From contig JAPLOW010000168.1 of NCBI GenBank assembly GCA_026400555.1, positions 1-63,476 of the forward strand: DNA of 63,476 nucleotides, given 5' to 3'. Origin of the DNA: Hyphomicrobiales bacterium. Its GTDB lineage: Bacteria; Pseudomonadota; Alphaproteobacteria; Rhizobiales; Beijerinckiaceae. A program made the position numbers and the translations under genes. Every line of letters begins with the position of its first letter. Position 1 is the first letter of the stretch. Positions 47,464 through 59,709 of this stretch are shown piece by piece. Below the pieces are notes generated by a model. The model was not told where the DNA came from. It made no database searches and saw only the letters and a program-made list of their open reading frames with translations.

Positions 47464-48771
47464 TCAAGCCAGCCCGGCCTTCACCATCAGCAGCCGCGAG
47501 GCGGCATTGTGGGCCTCGACCTGTCGCGGCAGGTCGATCGTCGCGAGCTGACCTTCGCGCACGATCACGCGGCCATTGATGACGCTGTAGCCAGCCTTGG
47601 GCGGGGTGCAGAACACCAAGGCCGCGACCGGATCGGCCTGCGCTCCAGCAAAGTCGAGGCCGCGCACATCAAAGGCGACCATATCCGCAGCGAAGCCAGG
47701 CGCAATCTGGCCGATGTCGTCGCGGTTGAGCACCTTTGCCCCACCACGCGTCGCCAGTTCCAGCGCCTCGCGCGCCGACATCGCTTGCGGGCCGAAGCCC
47801 ACGCGCGCCAACAGCATGGCCTGACGGGCCTCGCCCAGCATGTTGCCGGAGTCCGCCGAGGCGGAGCCATCGACGCCGAGGCCGACCGGCACCCCTTCGG
47901 CCCGCATCTGGCGGATCGGCGCAATGCCGGAGGCGAGCCGCATGTTCGAGCATGGGCAGTGGGCTACGCCCGTGCCGGTTCGGCCGAACAGCTGGATGGC
48001 GGTTTGATCCAGCTTCACGCAGTGCGCGTGCCAGACATCCGGCCCCACCCACTCAAGATCCTCGACATACTGCGCCGGGGTCTTGCCGTAGACCTCGAGG
48101 GAATAGCTGATGTCATTGTCATTCTCGGCGAGATGGGTATGCAGCGACACGCCATAGTGCCGCGCCAGCGTGGCGCTCTCCCGCATCAGGTCATCGCTCA
48201 CCGTGAAAGGAGAACAGGGCGCGAGCACCACGCGCAGCATGGCGAAGCGCGACGGGTCATGCCAGAGCTCGACCAGCCGCTGCATCTCCTTCAGGATCGC
48301 GGGCTCCTCCTCGACGATGGCGTCGGGCGGCAGCCCGCCCTTGCTGACCCCGACGCTCATGGCTCCGCGCGCAGCGTGGAAGCGGATGCCGACGCGCCGG
48401 GCCGCATGGATCGCCTCGTCCAGCGTGGCGCCATTCACATACAGATACTGGTGGTCCGACGAGGTGGTGCAACCGGTCAGCACCAGCTCCGACATCGCCG
48501 TCACCGCCGAGACGTGGAACATCTCCGGCGTGATGTGCGACCAGATCGGATAATGCGCCGTCAGCCAGCCGAACAGTTCCGCGTCCTGCCCAGCCGGCGT
48601 GGCGCGCGTCAGCGACTGGAACATGTGGTGATGGGTGTTGACCAGCCCCGGGATCAGCACATGTCCGGCGAGATCGATGACCTCGTTGGCCCCGTCGGCG
48701 ATCTCGCGGCGTGCGTCATCCATGGTGGCGAGCACCAGCGCGTTCTTCAGCAGCAATGTTCGGTCAGTCAT
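47464..48771 (-). CDS. 8-oxoguanine deaminase / TRZ-ATZ-family amidohydrolase
   Basis: 435 residues from the ATG at 48771; a TTG three codons earlier is less likely. Metal ligands of the amidohydrolase fold are visible: NTHHHMFQSL (HxH near residues 46-48), HTHLAEND, HAHCVKLD and GVDGSASADSGN with the catalytic Asp. This pattern fits 8-oxoguanine deaminase, which makes urate and ammonia, and the neighbouring urate pathway supports that choice. Other s-triazine or guanine deaminases of the family remain possible. Confidence 0.85.
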   Translation of the reverse strand: MTDRTLLLKNALVLATMDDARREIADGANEVIDLAGHVLIPGLVNTHHHMFQSLTRATPAGQDAELFGWLTAHYPIWSHITPEMFHVSAVTAMSELVLTGCTTSSDHQYLYVNGATLDEAIHAARRVGIRFHAARGAMSVGVSKGGLPPDAIVEEEPAILKEMQRLVELWHDPSRFAMLRVVLAPCSPFTVSDDLMRESATLARHYGVSLHTHLAENDNDISYSLEVYGKTPAQYVEDLEWVGPDVWHAHCVKLDQTAIQLFGRTGTGVAHCPCSNMRLASGIAPIRQMRAEGVPVGLGVDGSASADSGNMLGEARQAMLLARVGFGPQAMSAREALELATRGGAKVLNRDDIGQIAPGFAADMVAFDVRGLDFAGAQADPVAALVFCTPPKAGYSVINGRVIVREGQLATIDLPRQVEAHNAASRLLMVKAGLA

Positions 48772-48879
48772 CGTCGTCAAACCGCAGACAGGTCACGCGT
48801 CCTGTTTTCACCAGATGCAGGAGCGACGCAAGCCTTTGGCCGCCAGCCCGGAACTGGGCGTCGCGGGGCTCTTCGATAA

Positions 48880-48897
48880 ATACCGATAGATCAGTAT
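48880..48897. promoter_or_regulatory. Candidate operator before the 8-oxoguanine deaminase gene
   Basis: ATACCGATAGATCAGTAT has dyad symmetry ATAC-N-GAT-NN-ATC-N-GTAT, with 7 of 9 pairs complementary. It lies 109 bases upstream of the deaminase ATG in an AT-rich patch of a GC-rich gap, as expected of a regulated promoter. Confidence 0.4.
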
Positions 48898-48952
48898 CTT
48901 AAATCGAGAGCCTGATTCATTTTCTCAGCAACTGCTACGACCGCGCCAGCGG

Positions 48953-49624
48953 TCAGCCTTCATCGAGTTGCTTCAGGACCTCATGCACCACATCGGCCTT
49001 GTGGCGAAGGTGTTCGCGCATGATCAGGTTGAGCGCGGCGGCATCGCGCGCCCTGAGCGCTGCCATGATGCGCTCATGGTCATCGATCGCTTCTGCCCAG
49101 CGCTCCGGCGTCTTGCGTGCCATGAAGCGGATCGCATGCGTCCGGATCAGCAGGCTTTGGTACAGCGCAGCCAGCGCGCCGTTGCCGGCAATGCGGAATA
49201 TCTCCTCGTGGACCTGCCGGTTGAGCCGCCCATAGGGCGCCCACTCGCCGGCGCGCCAGTGCGCAACCATGCGCGTATGCAGCGCTTCGAGAAGCGCAAG
49301 GTCCGCGGTGCCCATCCGTCCGATGCACAATTCGCCGGCCAGCGCTTCAAGCATCCCCATGATCGGGAAGAGTTCCTCGACAGCCTCGGGGCTGATGCGC
49401 GCCACCCGCGCGCCGCGGTTGGGTGACAGATCGATCAGCCCCTCGGCGGCAAGGACCTTGAGCGCCTCGCGCAAGGGCGTGCGCGATACACCGAAGCGCT
49501 CGCACAGCTCCGGCTCGACGATCTTGTCGCCCGGCCTCAGTTGCCCCTCCTGGATCAGCCCACGCAACCGCTCGACCAGTTCAGTCGCCAGCGATCGCCG
49601 CTCGATCAGGGGGCTGTCAAGCAT
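48953..49624 (-). CDS. GntR-family regulator (FCD/FadR type)
   Basis: 223 residues. The winged HTH (residues about 9-75, DKIVEPELCERFGVSRTPLR) is followed by an all-helical FCD ligand-binding domain with HEEIFRIAGN and DDHERIMAAL. Such regulators respond to small carboxylates. It starts one base after the aminotransferase stop, so it is co-transcribed with that enzyme and probably controls it and the divergent dehydrogenase. Confidence 0.93.
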   Translation of the reverse strand: MLDSPLIERRSLATELVERLRGLIQEGQLRPGDKIVEPELCERFGVSRTPLREALKVLAAEGLIDLSPNRGARVARISPEAVEELFPIMGMLEALAGELCIGRMGTADLALLEALHTRMVAHWRAGEWAPYGRLNRQVHEEIFRIAGNGALAALYQSLLIRTHAIRFMARKTPERWAEAIDDHERIMAALRARDAAALNLIMREHLRHKADVVHEVLKQLDEG

Positions 49625-49625
49625 C

Positions 49626-50831
49626 TCAGGCGGCCTGCGCCATACGGGCGCGGCCAGCGTCGGTCAGGTAGGTCATCGCTGCCTGTACGCCGCCTGGCCT
49701 ATGCGGCACGCCAGCCAGCGCCAATCCCATCTCGACCCCCGAAAGGGCTCCCAGAATGGTCAGGTCATTGGTGTCGCCGAGATGGCCGATGCGGAACACC
49801 TTCTTCGCCACTTTCGACAACCCGGTTCCCAGCGACATGTCGAAGGCATCAAGTGTCACGGCACGGAACCTGTCCGCGTCATGGCCATCAGGCATCAGTA
49901 CGGCGGTCAGTGACGAGGAATAGTGCTTCGGTTCGCGGCACAGGATCTCCAGCCCCCAGCCGCGCACAGCGCGCCGCGTTGCCTCGGCATGGCGGTCATG
50001 ACGGGCAAAAACCGCGTCCAGCCCCTCCTCGTGAAGCATCTTCAGCGCTTCATCGAGGCCATAGAGCAGGTTGGTGGCCGGGGTATACGGGAAATAGCCC
50101 GTGGCGTTGGAAGCGATCATTTCGTCCCAGCCCCAGAAGCTCTTGGGAAGTGTCGCGCTCCGGGACGCGTGGAGAGCTTTCTGCGATACAGCGTTGAACG
50201 ACAGTCCCGGCGGCAGCATGAGCCCCTTCTGCGAGCCGGCGACCGTGACATCGACGCCCCATTCGTCATGGCAATAGTCGATCGAGGCCAGCGATGAAAT
50301 CGTGTCGACCAGCAGCAGCGCCGGATGCTTCGCCGCATCGATGGCGCGGCGCACGTCAGCGATCGGCGAGACGCAGCCGGTCGCAGTTTCGTTGTGGACG
50401 ACGCAGACCGCCTTGAAGGCATGGCCGGCATCCGCCCTGAGCGCTGCTTCGATGGCCGCGACATCAGCACCCGCACGCCAATCCGACGCGATGAAGGTCG
50501 GCTTCAGCCCGAGTTTCACGGCCATGGTCTTCCACAGCGTGGCGAAGTGTCCGGTCTCGACCATCAGCACCTGGTCGCCCGGCGACATCAGGTTTGCCAG
50601 CGCCGCTTCCCAGGCCCCGGTGCCGGAGGCCGGATAGATCACGACAGGGTCGTTGGTCTTGAAGACGTTCTTCAGCCCTTCCAGAACCCGCAATCCAAGA
50701 CGTCCAAAATCCGGGCCGCGGTGATCCATCGTCGGCTTCGCCATGGCGCTCAGGATGCGATCCGGCACGGGCGTAGGCCCCGGAATCTGCAGGAAATGAC
50801 GGCCGGCGGCGCGCGGGGCATTGGCGGACAT
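49626..50831 (-). CDS. Class V aminotransferase (alanine/serine/ureidoglycine-glyoxylate type)
   Basis: 401 residues from the ATG at 50831; upstream in-frame codons overlap the promoter. The N-terminal QIPGPTPVPDRILSAM and the PLP lysine in GSQKGLMLPPG (about residue 200) mark it as a glyoxylate aminotransferase of the AGT/SgaA/PucG group. It would make glycine from glyoxylate with alanine, serine or ureidoglycine as donor. The purine genes nearby make a ureidoglycine-glyoxylate role attractive but unproven. Confidence 0.88.
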   Translation of the reverse strand: MSANAPRAAGRHFLQIPGPTPVPDRILSAMAKPTMDHRGPDFGRLGLRVLEGLKNVFKTNDPVVIYPASGTGAWEAALANLMSPGDQVLMVETGHFATLWKTMAVKLGLKPTFIASDWRAGADVAAIEAALRADAGHAFKAVCVVHNETATGCVSPIADVRRAIDAAKHPALLLVDTISSLASIDYCHDEWGVDVTVAGSQKGLMLPPGLSFNAVSQKALHASRSATLPKSFWGWDEMIASNATGYFPYTPATNLLYGLDEALKMLHEEGLDAVFARHDRHAEATRRAVRGWGLEILCREPKHYSSSLTAVLMPDGHDADRFRAVTLDAFDMSLGTGLSKVAKKVFRIGHLGDTNDLTILGALSGVEMGLALAGVPHRPGGVQAAMTYLTDAGRARMAQAA

Positions 50832-50872
50832 GGGAAAGCTCCTTGGAGGCGCACAGAACGCGGCGACAGACT

Positions 50873-50905
50873 TGCAAAAATGAATAATGAATGCAAAATG
50901 CAAAG
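50873..50905. promoter_or_regulatory. Direct repeats in the aminotransferase/dehydrogenase divergent promoter
   Basis: TGCAAA occurs three times (50873, 50892, 50899) in a notably AT-rich patch between the divergent starts at 50831 and 50964. It is a candidate target of the co-encoded GntR regulator. Confidence 0.35.
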
Positions 50906-50963
50906 GCAAGGGCACACTGCCTGCCTGCCCGGCGCAGCCCTTTCCCGCGAGCACACGTCCGCC

Positions 50964-53900
50964 ATGGCATCGTCCGTTCCAGAAGCCCTTGAGCGCCGCC
51001 TGCGCAAGGCCGTGAAGGGCGAGATTGCATTCGACGCTTTTTCGCGCGGTCGCTACGCCACCGACGCCTCGATCTACCAGATCATGCCGGTCGGCGTGCT
51101 GGTTCCGGACACGGTCGATGACGCCATCGCCGCCGTCGCCCTGGCGCGCGAGGAAAAGGTCACTGTCTTGCCGCGCGGCGGCGGCACATCACAGTGCGGG
51201 CAGGCGGTCAACACCTCCCTGGTGGTCGATTGTTCGAAGAAGCTGACGGGCATTCTTGATCTCGACGTGGCCGGTCGGCAGGTGCGCGTCGAGCCCGGCA
51301 TCGTGCTCGACGATCTCAATCGGCAACTCAAGAAGCACGGCCTCTGGTTCCCGGTTGATGTCTCGACCGCCTCACGCGCCACGATCGGGGGCATGACCGC
51401 CAACAACTCGTGCGGAGGCCGTTCGCTGCGCTATGGCGCGATGCGCGACAACGTCATCGCCGTGGAAGCGGCGATGGCCAATGGCGAGCGTCGCTGGTTC
51501 GGCAGGACCGATCGCGCCGCCGCACTGCGCAGCAATGCCGATGCGCTGGTGCGCGATCTGCTCACCCTCGGCGAGCGTGAGGCCGGCGAGATCGAGGCCC
51601 GCTTCCCGAAGGTCCAGCGCCGGGTTGGCGGCTACAATATCGACGCGCTCGTCCCCTCCGGCGAGACGAACAACCTGGCCCATCTGCTGGTCGGCTCGGA
51701 AGGCACGCTCGCCTTCACCACGGCGGTCGATCTCAGGCTCTCGCCCCTGCTAGGTCCGAAAGCCTTCGGGGTCTGCCACTTCGGCTCGTTCCACGAGGCC
51801 ATGGATGCGGCCCAGCACCTGGTCACGCTCGGCCCGATAGCGGTCGAACTGGTCGACCGCACGATGATCGCCCTCGCCCGCGCCATTGCCACCTTCCAGC
51901 CCACGGTCGAAAAGGTCGTCCGCGGCGATCCGGACGCCCTGCTGGTGGTCGAGTTCGCCGAGGACACCGACGCGGCCAATGCGCGCAAGCTCCGTGACCT
52001 TGAGGCCATGATGGGTGATCTCGGCTTCTCCTGGAGCGGCGCGGGCGCGCGCTATGGCGGCGTCGTGCCGGTCACCGAAGCGCCCTGGCAGACCGCTGTC
52101 ACAGAGATGCGACAGGCCGGGCTCAACATCATGATGAGCATGAAGGAGGCCGGCAAGCCGGTGTCCTTCGTCGAGGACTGCGCCGTGCCGCTGCCGGATC
52201 TGGCGGCCTATACGGCCGGCCTGTCCGCCATCTTCGAGGCGCATGGCACGACCGGCACCTGGTATGCCCATGCCTCGGTGGGCTGCCTGCACGTGCGGCC
52301 CGTGCTGAATATGAAGCTCGATGTCGATGCCCGCCGCATGCGCTCCATGGCAGAGCAGGCGTTCGAACTGGTCCGCAAGTACAAGGGGTCGCATTCGGGC
52401 GAGCACGGCGATGGCATCGTCCGCTCCGAGTTCCATGAGGCGATGTTCGGCAGCCGTCTCGTCCGCGCCTTCGAGGAGGTGAAGGACCGCTTCGATCCGG
52501 AACAGGTCTTCAACCCCGGCAAGATCGTGCGCGCGCCGCGCATGGATGACCGCACCCTGTTCCGCTATCCGCCGGGTTATGAAGGGCAGGAGATCACGCC
52601 CGCGCTTGACTGGTCGGCCTATCCCGGCTCCTCGCATGGCTTTCTTGGCGCGATCGAGATGTGCAACAACAACGGCACCTGCCGGAAGCTCGATGGGGGC
52701 GTGATGTGCCCCAGTTACCGCGTCACCCGCGATGAGGCCGACGTCACCCGCGGCCGCGCCAATGTGCTGCGGCTTGCGCTGACAGGGCAACTCGGCGATG
52801 GAGCCCTGACTTCGCCGGAGATGGCCGACAGCCTCAAATTGTGCGTCTCCTGCAAGGCGTGCAAGCGCGAATGCCCGACCGGCGTCGACATGGCGCGGAT
52901 GAAGATCGAGGTCAGCGCCGCGCGCCATGCGCTCTACGGCGCAAGGCTGCACGAACGGCTGGTGGCCCATCTGCCGCACTATGCCCGCTTCGCCGCGAAG
53001 TTGCCGGGCCTGTTCAACCTGCGCGACCGCGTGCCTGTGCTGAAGAGGCTGTCGGAAGCGCTGGCGGGGTTCTCGGCCTCGCGCAGCCTCCCGGTCTGGC
53101 GCGCCGATGTCTTCGCGCCGCCGGTTCCGTCCGAAGGCCCTGCCGATGGCCGCGAGGTCGTGCTGTTTGCCGACACCTTCAACCGTGCCTTCGAGCGCGA
53201 AAACCTTGACGCGGCGGTCAGGGTGCTGGTTGCCGGCGGCTACCGGGTGCATCACGCGCTGCCTGCCGACGGCGCGCGGCGCGCGCTGTGCTGCGGCCGG
53301 ACCTACCTGTCGACCGGCATGATCGACGAGGCGAAGATCGAGGCCCGCCGCCTGATTGATGCGCTGACCCCCTTCGCAGCGCGCGGGATCCCGGTGATCG
53401 GGCTTGAGCCCTCCTGCCTGCTGACGCTCCGGGACGAAATCCCGGCCCTGTTTCCCGGCGATGAGGCCGTCGCCTCCGTCGAAGCCAAAGCAATGCTGTT
53501 TGAGGAGTTCCTGCATGCGGAGGCTAAGGCGGGCCGCCTGTCGCTGCCGCTGGCGCCCTTGCCGCGGCAGGTGCTGCTGCACGGCCATTGCCACCAGAAG
53601 GCCTTCGGGATCATGGGTCCGGTCGAAGGCGTGCTGCGGCTGGTTCCGGAGTTGAGGCTCAGCGTGATCGAAAGCTCCTGCTGCGGCATGGCCGGCGCGT
53701 TCGGCTACCACAAGGAGACGGTCGAGGCCTCAAGGGCCATGGCCGAACTGTCCCTGCTGCCGGCCGTCCGCGCCGCTTCGCCGGACGCCATCATCGTCGC
53801 CGACGGCACCTCGTGCCGTCACCAGATCGCCGACGGAGCAGCCCGCGAGGCGGTCCATGTGGCCCGGCTTCTCGCCATGAGCCTCGATGCCGGAAATGGG

Positions 53901-53970
53901 AGTGGACCAACGGCCACTTCCGACCTAGGTAAGCCGGATAAAACAAGAAGACCATCTGGTGAGGACATCC

Positions 53971-53984
<14 letters not shown>
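50964..53984 (+). CDS. Fused FAD and 4Fe-4S D-2-hydroxyacid dehydrogenase
   Basis: 1006 residues from the ATG at 50964 (earlier in-frame starts lie in the promoter). Residues about 1-520 equal a GlcD-like flavoprotein ([44 protein letters not shown]). From about 560 on comes an iron-sulfur module with CNNNGTCRK, then [14 protein letters not shown], and CCG motifs ([23 protein letters not shown]). It is a single-chain counterpart of GlcD plus GlcF, as in YdiJ-type D-lactate or 2-hydroxyglutarate dehydrogenases. Its last 14 bases overlap the start of the ABC ATPase gene, implying coupled expression. Confidence 0.9.
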
Positions 53985-56040
<2,056 letters not shown>

Positions 56041-56089
56041 ACCCAACACTACAAGCTGGAAACCCGTATCTGCCCAAGGAGGAATGCCC

Positions 56090-57667
56090 ATGATCCGTTC
56101 CGTTGCCATCGGCCTCGCCATCGTGCTTGGCGCAGGCATGGCGTCTGCCCAAACCACGACGCCGACGCGTGGCGGCACGCTTGACTTCGCGGTGGTCTCT
56201 GACCCGCCGAACTATGACTGCCACGCCCATGAGACCTATGTGGTGGTGCAGTCCGTCGGCCCGTTCTATTCGACGCTGCTCAAGTTCGACCACAGCCGCT
56301 ACCCGGAGGTGAAGGGTGACCTGGCACGGAGCTGGACCGTCTCCGCCGACGGGCTGACATACTCTTTCCAACTCAATCCGGACGTCAAATTCCATGACGG
56401 CTCGCCGCTGACCTCGGCGGATGTGAAGGCCACCTATGACCGGATGCGCAATCCGCCGCAGGGCGTGATCTCCCTGCGCCAGGCGACCTTTGCCGACATC
56501 GCCAGCATCGACACGCCGTCGCCGACGGACATTGTCTTCAAGCTCTCGTCGCCAAACCCCTCGATGCTGCAGAACTTCGCCAGCCCCTACAACTGCGTCT
56601 ATTCCGCAGCCAAGCTCAAGGATGATCCACGTTTCCCGCTCCAGAACATCATGGGCAGTGGAGCGTTCCGCTTCGTCGAGCATGTGCGTGGCTCCCACCT
56701 CGTCGGCCAGCGCTTCGACGGCTACTTCGTCAAAGACCGGCCCTATCTCGACGGCTTCCGCATCGCCTATATCCCGCAGCCATCAGCCATGCTGAACGCC
56801 ATGCAGGGCGGGCAGATCAAGGCCGAGTTCCGCACCATCGGCCCGGCTGACAAGGCGCGCCTTGAGCAGGCCATGGGCAACCGCATCAAGTTTCAGGAAG
56901 CCACCTGGTCGACCGGCCTGATCGTCGCCTTCAACACCGAGAAGGCTCCCTTCAACGACCCGCGCGTCCGCCGCGCGCTCTCGCTGGCGCTCGACCGCAA
57001 TGCAGCGAGCGCGGGCCTGCGCCGCACCTCGATCCTGCGCGAGGTCGGCGGGCTCGTGCGGCCAGGCGCACCCTTTGCCGCAAGCGCAACCGAGCTTGCG
57101 GCCCTCCCCGGCTTTGGCCGCGATATCAATGCTGCCCGTGCCGAAGCCCGGCGCCTGTTGGCTGAGGCTGGCGTCTCCAACCTGAAGTTCGCGCTGGTCA
57201 ACCGCGCCGTGGCGCAGCCCTACACACCAGCCGGCATCTTCCTCGTCGATCAGTGGCGCCAGATCGGCGTCGAGGTCGAACATCGCCAGCTTGAAACCTC
57301 GCCCTATGTGCAGGCCGTCCGCGCCGGCAATTTCGACGTCGCCCTCGACTTCCAGAACCAGGTTCTCGAGGACCCGACCTACACACTGCTGCGCTACATC
57401 TCGTCGGACAAGTCGCCCGAGAACCCGTCCAAGCTCGTCGACCGTGAACTGGACGGCCTCTACGAGAAGCTTGTGCGCGAAACCAACGTCGCCGCCCGCA
57501 CGGCGCTCATCCGCGCCTTCGAGGCACGGGTAATGGACAACGCCGCCCAGGTGCCCTTCCTGTGGTGGAACAGGCTGGTCGCCATGGACGCGCGCGTCAA
57601 CGGCTGGGCCATGTCGCCAAGCCACGTGCATGGCCAGGATCTCGTCGACGTCTGGCTCGCTCCGTGA
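56090..57667 (+). CDS. Family-5 ABC substrate-binding protein
   Basis: 525 residues from the ATG at 56090, preceded by AAGGAGG. A signal peptide (cleavage after MASA, about residue 21) leads to a DppA/OppA-type fold (GGTLDFAVVSDPPNYDCHAH, VKFHDGSPLTSADVKATYDR). It is periplasmic and defines the substrate of the transporter, which cannot be read from sequence; peptides, opines and nickel chelates are all carried by this family. Confidence 0.93.
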   Translation: MIRSVAIGLAIVLGAGMASAQTTTPTRGGTLDFAVVSDPPNYDCHAHETYVVVQSVGPFYSTLLKFDHSRYPEVKGDLARSWTVSADGLTYSFQLNPDVKFHDGSPLTSADVKATYDRMRNPPQGVISLRQATFADIASIDTPSPTDIVFKLSSPNPSMLQNFASPYNCVYSAAKLKDDPRFPLQNIMGSGAFRFVEHVRGSHLVGQRFDGYFVKDRPYLDGFRIAYIPQPSAMLNAMQGGQIKAEFRTIGPADKARLEQAMGNRIKFQEATWSTGLIVAFNTEKAPFNDPRVRRALSLALDRNAASAGLRRTSILREVGGLVRPGAPFAASATELAALPGFGRDINAARAEARRLLAEAGVSNLKFALVNRAVAQPYTPAGIFLVDQWRQIGVEVEHRQLETSPYVQAVRAGNFDVALDFQNQVLEDPTYTLLRYISSDKSPENPSKLVDRELDGLYEKLVRETNVAARTALIRAFEARVMDNAAQVPFLWWNRLVAMDARVNGWAMSPSHVHGQDLVDVWLAP

Positions 57668-57687
57668 GAAGCTGAAAGCATACCGCC

Positions 57688-58647
57688 ATGGGCGCCTATC
57701 TTGCCAAACGCATCCTGACGATGATCCCGACGCTGCTTGGCGTCGCGGTCCTCATCTTCCTGATGCTGCGTGTCGTGCCAGGCGACATCGTCGAGCTGAA
57801 AATGCGCGGTGATGGCGGCGCGCCCACCATTCAGCAGATCGAGGCCGAGCGCGCCCGCCTCGGGCTTGACCGGCCGCTGATTGCCCAGTTCGGGAGCTGG
57901 ATGACGGGCCTCGCCACGCTCGACCTCGGCACCTCGATGTGGACCGAAAAGCCCGTCACCGAGGAAATCGCCGGCCGCATCGGCCTGACCCTGCAGGTCG
58001 CGGTCATGGCCACGATCATCGCAATCCTGCTGGCCCTGCCGCTGGGAACACTGTCGGCGCTCTACAAGGACACCTGGGTCGACCAGGCGATCCGGATCTT
58101 CACCATCGGAGGCCTCGCCATTCCCTCCTTCTGGCTCGGAATGATCATCATTCTGGGCCTGCTCTACGCCTTCAACTGGATCCCGCCCATGCAGTATGTG
58201 CCGATCTGGAAGGACCCGCTGGCCAATCTCTCACAACTGATCTGGCCGGCGCTGGCGGTGGGCTACCGCTTCTCCGCCGTGCTGGCCCGCATGGTGCGCT
58301 CCTCCATCATCGAGGTGATGCGCGAGGACTACATCCGCACCGCGCGCGCCAAGGGTGTGCACGAGCGGCTTGTGATCGCGCGCCATGCGCTGCGCAACGC
58401 CATGCTGCCCGCCGTGACGGTGATCGGGCTGGAATTCGCCTTCCTGATCGGCGGCCTCGTGGTCACCGAACAGGTCTTCAATCTCAACGGGCTGGGACGC
58501 CTGTTCGTGCAGGCGGTGTCGCGCTCGGACTTCACCCTGGTGCAGGGGATCGTCATGGTCATCGCGCTGGTCTTCATCGTCAGTAACCTGCTCGTAGACC
58601 TCGCCTATGCCTGGCTTGATCCGCGCATCCGCTACGGGGGCAAATGA
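57688..58647 (+). CDS. ABC permease, DppB type
   Basis: 319 residues, six helices. The N-terminus AKRILTMIPTLLGVAVLIFL and the EAA-like loop (EVMREDYIRTARAKGVHERL) are characteristic. It pairs with the next gene to form the inner-membrane pore. Confidence 0.95.
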   Translation: MGAYLAKRILTMIPTLLGVAVLIFLMLRVVPGDIVELKMRGDGGAPTIQQIEAERARLGLDRPLIAQFGSWMTGLATLDLGTSMWTEKPVTEEIAGRIGLTLQVAVMATIIAILLALPLGTLSALYKDTWVDQAIRIFTIGGLAIPSFWLGMIIILGLLYAFNWIPPMQYVPIWKDPLANLSQLIWPALAVGYRFSAVLARMVRSSIIEVMREDYIRTARAKGVHERLVIARHALRNAMLPAVTVIGLEFAFLIGGLVVTEQVFNLNGLGRLFVQAVSRSDFTLVQGIVMVIALVFIVSNLLVDLAYAWLDPRIRYGGK

Positions 58648-58648
58648 G

Positions 58649-59533
58649 ATGACGCTCGCTGTTCCCGCCCCTGCCCGGGCCCGCCCGAACGCGCTGTGGT
58701 CCTTCATCTCAGCGCAGCCGCTCGGAGCCGTGTCGCTGCTGTTCATCCTCGGGATGGTCTTCGCCAGCCTGTTCGCTATCTGGATCGTGCCGCATGATCC
58801 GCTGAAGTTGGATTTCGCCGAGATCCTGGCGCCACCCTCCCGGAGCTACCCATTCGGTACGGACAATCTGGGCCGCTGCGTCTTCTCGCGCGTCGTCTTC
58901 GGCGCGCGCACCGCCCTGGTGATCGGCATCCTCGCCTCGCTGGTCGGCTCGACCATCGGAGGCCTGATCGGCGTGGTGCAGGGCTATTTCGGCGGCAGAC
59001 TCGATTTCTATGTAAGCCGCTTCATCGACATCCTGCTATCCTTCCCGATCATCGTGCTGGCGCTCGTCGTGGTCGCCATGCTCGGCAAGAAGATCGTGCT
59101 GGGCGTCGACATGAACCTCGTGGTCGCCATTGCGATCCCGATCATCCCGAAGGTCGCCCGCGTCGTCCGCTCCGCATCGCTGTCCGTGCGCGAGATGCCC
59201 TATGTCGACGCCGCCCGCGCCTCGGGCTTTTCGCACCAGCGCATCGTCCTGCGTCACATGGTGCCGAACGTGTTCGCACCCTTCATCATCATGTTCACGG
59301 CCTTTGTCGCGCAGGCGATCCTGCTCGAGGCCTCACTGTCTTTCCTGGGCCTCGGCGTGACCGAACCAACCCCGGCCTGGGGTCTGATGCTGGCGGGCAA
59401 TGCCGCGGACTTCTATCGCGAAGCGCCCTGGATGATCATCTTTCCGGGCCTCGCGATCTCGCTTTCGGTGTTTGCCTTCAATCTCTTCGGCGACGCCCTG
59501 CGCGACCACCTCGACCCGCGCTTCAAGGTGTGA
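58649..59533 (+). CDS. ABC permease, DppC type
   Basis: 294 residues from the ATG at 58649, one base after the stop of the first permease. It carries the DppC N-terminal segment and the HPFGTDNLG-like loop (SYPFGTDNLGRCVFSRVVFG), and the EAA-like loop REMPYVDAARASGFS. It closes the transporter operon. Confidence 0.95.
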   Translation: MTLAVPAPARARPNALWSFISAQPLGAVSLLFILGMVFASLFAIWIVPHDPLKLDFAEILAPPSRSYPFGTDNLGRCVFSRVVFGARTALVIGILASLVGSTIGGLIGVVQGYFGGRLDFYVSRFIDILLSFPIIVLALVVVAMLGKKIVLGVDMNLVVAIAIPIIPKVARVVRSASLSVREMPYVDAARASGFSHQRIVLRHMVPNVFAPFIIMFTAFVAQAILLEASLSFLGLGVTEPTPAWGLMLAGNAADFYREAPWMIIFPGLAISLSVFAFNLFGDALRDHLDPRFKV

Positions 59534-59550
59534 ACAGAGGCTTCTTGCCG

Positions 59551-59709
59551 ATGCTTGCCAAAGCCCCCTTCCGCCCATATTATCGTGACATGTCACCACA
59601 TGCCGCACGCTTGTCAGCCTGCTCTTGCGCCAGTGCCGCAAGCGTGACTGTCTGCGGCGCACCGCTGAATGGCCTTCTCCTCGGCAAGCTTCTGCTTACC
59701 AGCCCCTGA
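59551..59709 (+). CDS. leuL: Leucine-rich leader peptide of leuA
   Basis: A 52-codon frame (ATG 59551, TGA 59707-59709) ends in GLLLGKLLLTSP, giving six leucine codons in the last twelve (59674-59682 and 59689-59697), using CTT, CTC and CTG. An inner ATG at 59590 would give a 39-residue version. Leader peptides of this form control leucine synthesis genes by ribosome stalling when charged tRNA-Leu is scarce. The stop codon lies inside the 5' arm of the first hairpin. The upstream ribosome site is weak, so the exact start is open. Confidence 0.75.
   Translation: MLAKAPFRPYYRDMSPHAARLSACSCASAASVTVCGAPLNGLLLGKLLLTSP

Noticed and set aside
59333-59662. Minus-strand 109-codon frame over the leu leader
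   Set aside because: Antisense to the DppC-type permease and leader; no domain or ribosome site.
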